Positions 62,912 through 64,000 of a stretch of DNA of 64,000 nucleotides are shown here, one piece after another. This DNA comes from Chitinophagaceae bacterium (GTDB lineage: Bacteria; Bacteroidota; Bacteroidia; Chitinophagales; Chitinophagaceae), in the NCBI GenBank assembly GCA_017307735.1, contig JAFKGR010000002.1:1-64000 (forward strand), given 5' to 3'. The notes under the pieces were generated by a model that worked only from the letters and a program-made list of their open reading frames with translations, was not told the DNA's origin and did not search any database. The stretch's first letter is position 1; every line of letters begins with the position of its first letter. The translations under genes and the position numbers were made by a program.

Positions 62912-64000
62912 TCATTCCGTTTCGTTTTCCGTTTCTAAATCCAGGGCATCCGTGGTCATATCCGGCAAAATGTTTTGCGCCTCCGAAGCCGGCAGCGATT
63001 GCACATCTTTCAGTTTTCTCTGGATGGCCTTGGTGCGCGTGCCCACCACATTATCCAACTGGCCCAATCCGGTCTGGATATTCTTTTGTGCTTTTTCCAG
63101 CATGCCGCCAAATTTTTCAAATTCTGTTTTAACCGCGCCCAATACCTTCCATACTTCGCTGCTGCGTTTTTGAAGCGCCAGTGTGCGGAAGCCCATTTGC
63201 AAACTGTTTAGAATGGCCACCAGGGTAGTGGGGCCCGCCACGGTAATATTAAATTCATTGCGCAGTTGATCCACCAAAGCGCTGCGTCTGATAACCTCGG
63301 CATAAATACTTTCAAAAGGCAAAAACAGGATGGCAAAGTCGGTAGTGTTGGGCGGGTCAATGTATTTATCGCGTATGTCTTTCGCCATTTTTTTAATGGT
63401 ATTCTCCAGATTTTTGGTGGCGGCTTCAATCTCATCCGGAAGGGCATTTTCATAGGCGGCCAAAAGGTGTTCATAGGTGTCTTTCGGGAATTTGGCGTCA
63501 ATGGGCAAATACACGAAGTTATTTTCATCTTCACTTTTTCCCGGCAGCTTGATGGCAAATTCCACAGGGTCGTTGCTTCCTGCTTTGGTGATGACATTGG
63601 CGTCGTATTGCGTGGGAGCCAGAATTTGCTCTAACAGCATGGCCAGTTGTACCTCACCCACACCTCCTCTTAGTTTTACATTGCTGAGTACTTTTTTCAA
63701 TCCGCCTACGTCGGAGGCGATGGTCTGCATTTCACCCAAACCCTTCTGCACTTCAATAAGCTGTTTGCCGACGGTTTCAAAACTTTGTCCCAGACGTTCG
63801 CTCAGGGTTTTTTCCAGTTTTTCTTCTACGGTAATGCGGATGGTTTCCAATTTTTTTTCCGTACCCTGTACCAATTCATTCTGCTTGTCTTCCAATTGTG
63901 CAAATTTTTCGCGCTGCAGGTCGTTAAATGATTTTACATTTTTGTCAAAGGCATCCTGAAAGTCTTTGAATGATTTTATCATTGCTTCCCGGATCAGGTT
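62912..64000 (-). CDS. rmuC: DNA recombination protein RmuC, 5' end outside window
   Basis: The readable part starts at 63982 (MIKSFKDFQDAF) but the frame stays open to the edge (NLIREA before that Met), so the true start and the usual N-terminal membrane helix are probably outside. A coiled coil (1-80) precedes the nuclease-like RmuC core with LRGGVGEVQLAMLLEQILAP, LPIDAKFPKDTYEHLL, FAILFLPFESIYAEV and VAGPTTLVAILNSLQMGFRTLALQKRS (read in parts). RmuC limits inversion between repeats in bacteria. Confidence 0.93.
   Translation of the reverse strand, partial: NLIREAMIKSFKDFQDAFDKNVKSFNDLQREKFAQLEDKQNELVQGTEKKLETIRITVEEKLEKTLSERLGQSFETVGKQLIEVQKGLGEMQTIASDVGGLKKVLSNVKLRGGVGEVQLAMLLEQILAPTQYDANVITKAGSNDPVEFAIKLPGKSEDENNFVYLPIDAKFPKDTYEHLLAAYENALPDEIEAATKNLENTIKKMAKDIRDKYIDPPNTTDFAILFLPFESIYAEVIRRSALVDQLRNEFNITVAGPTTLVAILNSLQMGFRTLALQKRSSEVWKVLGAVKTEFEKFGGMLEKAQKNIQTGLGQLDNVVGTRTKAIQRKLKDVQSLPASEAQNILPDMTTDALDLETENETE

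Overview
The window comes from a Bacteroidota chromosome, most likely a Chitinophagaceae-type soil or freshwater bacterium. The pointers are two giant secreted proteins with type IX secretion (T9SS) C-terminal sorting domains, a LytS-like histidine kinase paired with a LytTR regulator, a DhnA-type class I aldolase, a TrhO/UPF0176 rhodanese, a DUF6266 remnant, Rhs proteins and moderately AT-rich DNA with few strong Shine-Dalgarno sites. No rRNA, tRNA, CRISPR array or complete insertion sequence was recognised.

Layout. (1) 1-7.5 kb, minus strand: an Rhs/SpvB-type protein running off the left edge, a thioredoxin-like protein plus a lipoprotein, and a compact operon of a 29-residue peptide ORF, an LPLAT-like protein with a PqqD/RRE-like tail, a four-TM histidine kinase and a LytTR response regulator. 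Three near-identical sites, each with two half-sites 21 bp apart, lie upstream of the peptide operon, the lipoprotein pair and the rhs gene. The whole looks like an undescribed peptide-signalling (quorum-sensing-like) circuit with its own small regulon, and it is the main find. (2) 7.7-17.7 kb: housekeeping genes (parE, a DUF1835 protein, pth, an FAH-family hydrolase, smpB, accD, class I fructose-bisphosphate aldolase, a lipoprotein, sucC, a membrane GT2). (3) 17.9-38.8 kb: an exopolysaccharide locus (Wzc-like chain-length protein, acyltransferase, flippase, glycosyltransferase, small TM protein, Wzy/WaaL-like polymerase, TolC-like protein) flanked by two giant T9SS proteins that share an esterase-like N-terminal module and then diverge: PA14/Fn3 in one, beta-helix plus 11 PKD repeats in the other.

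(4) 39-51.8 kb: phosphoethanolamine transferase, GNAT, HMA-domain protein, PNP-porin pair, a PIG-L deacetylase/SSS transporter operon, pncB and a DUF1345 protein. (5) 51.8-57.9 kb: a nested palindromic element, one copy of a 101-bp direct repeat, trhO, a FadL-like channel, a Tyr/Gly-rich lipoprotein and proS. (6) 57.9-62.9 kb: a decayed accessory island with a broken DUF6266 gene, an Rhs tail carrying a polymorphic-toxin C-terminus and its probable immunity gene, an orphan rhs fragment carrying an in-frame palindrome, a frameshifted MNT nucleotidyltransferase, an intact ParE/RelE-type toxin-antitoxin pair, and the second 101-bp repeat. The window ends in rmuC.

All functional calls are from reading the sequence and from memory of families; no database search was run.
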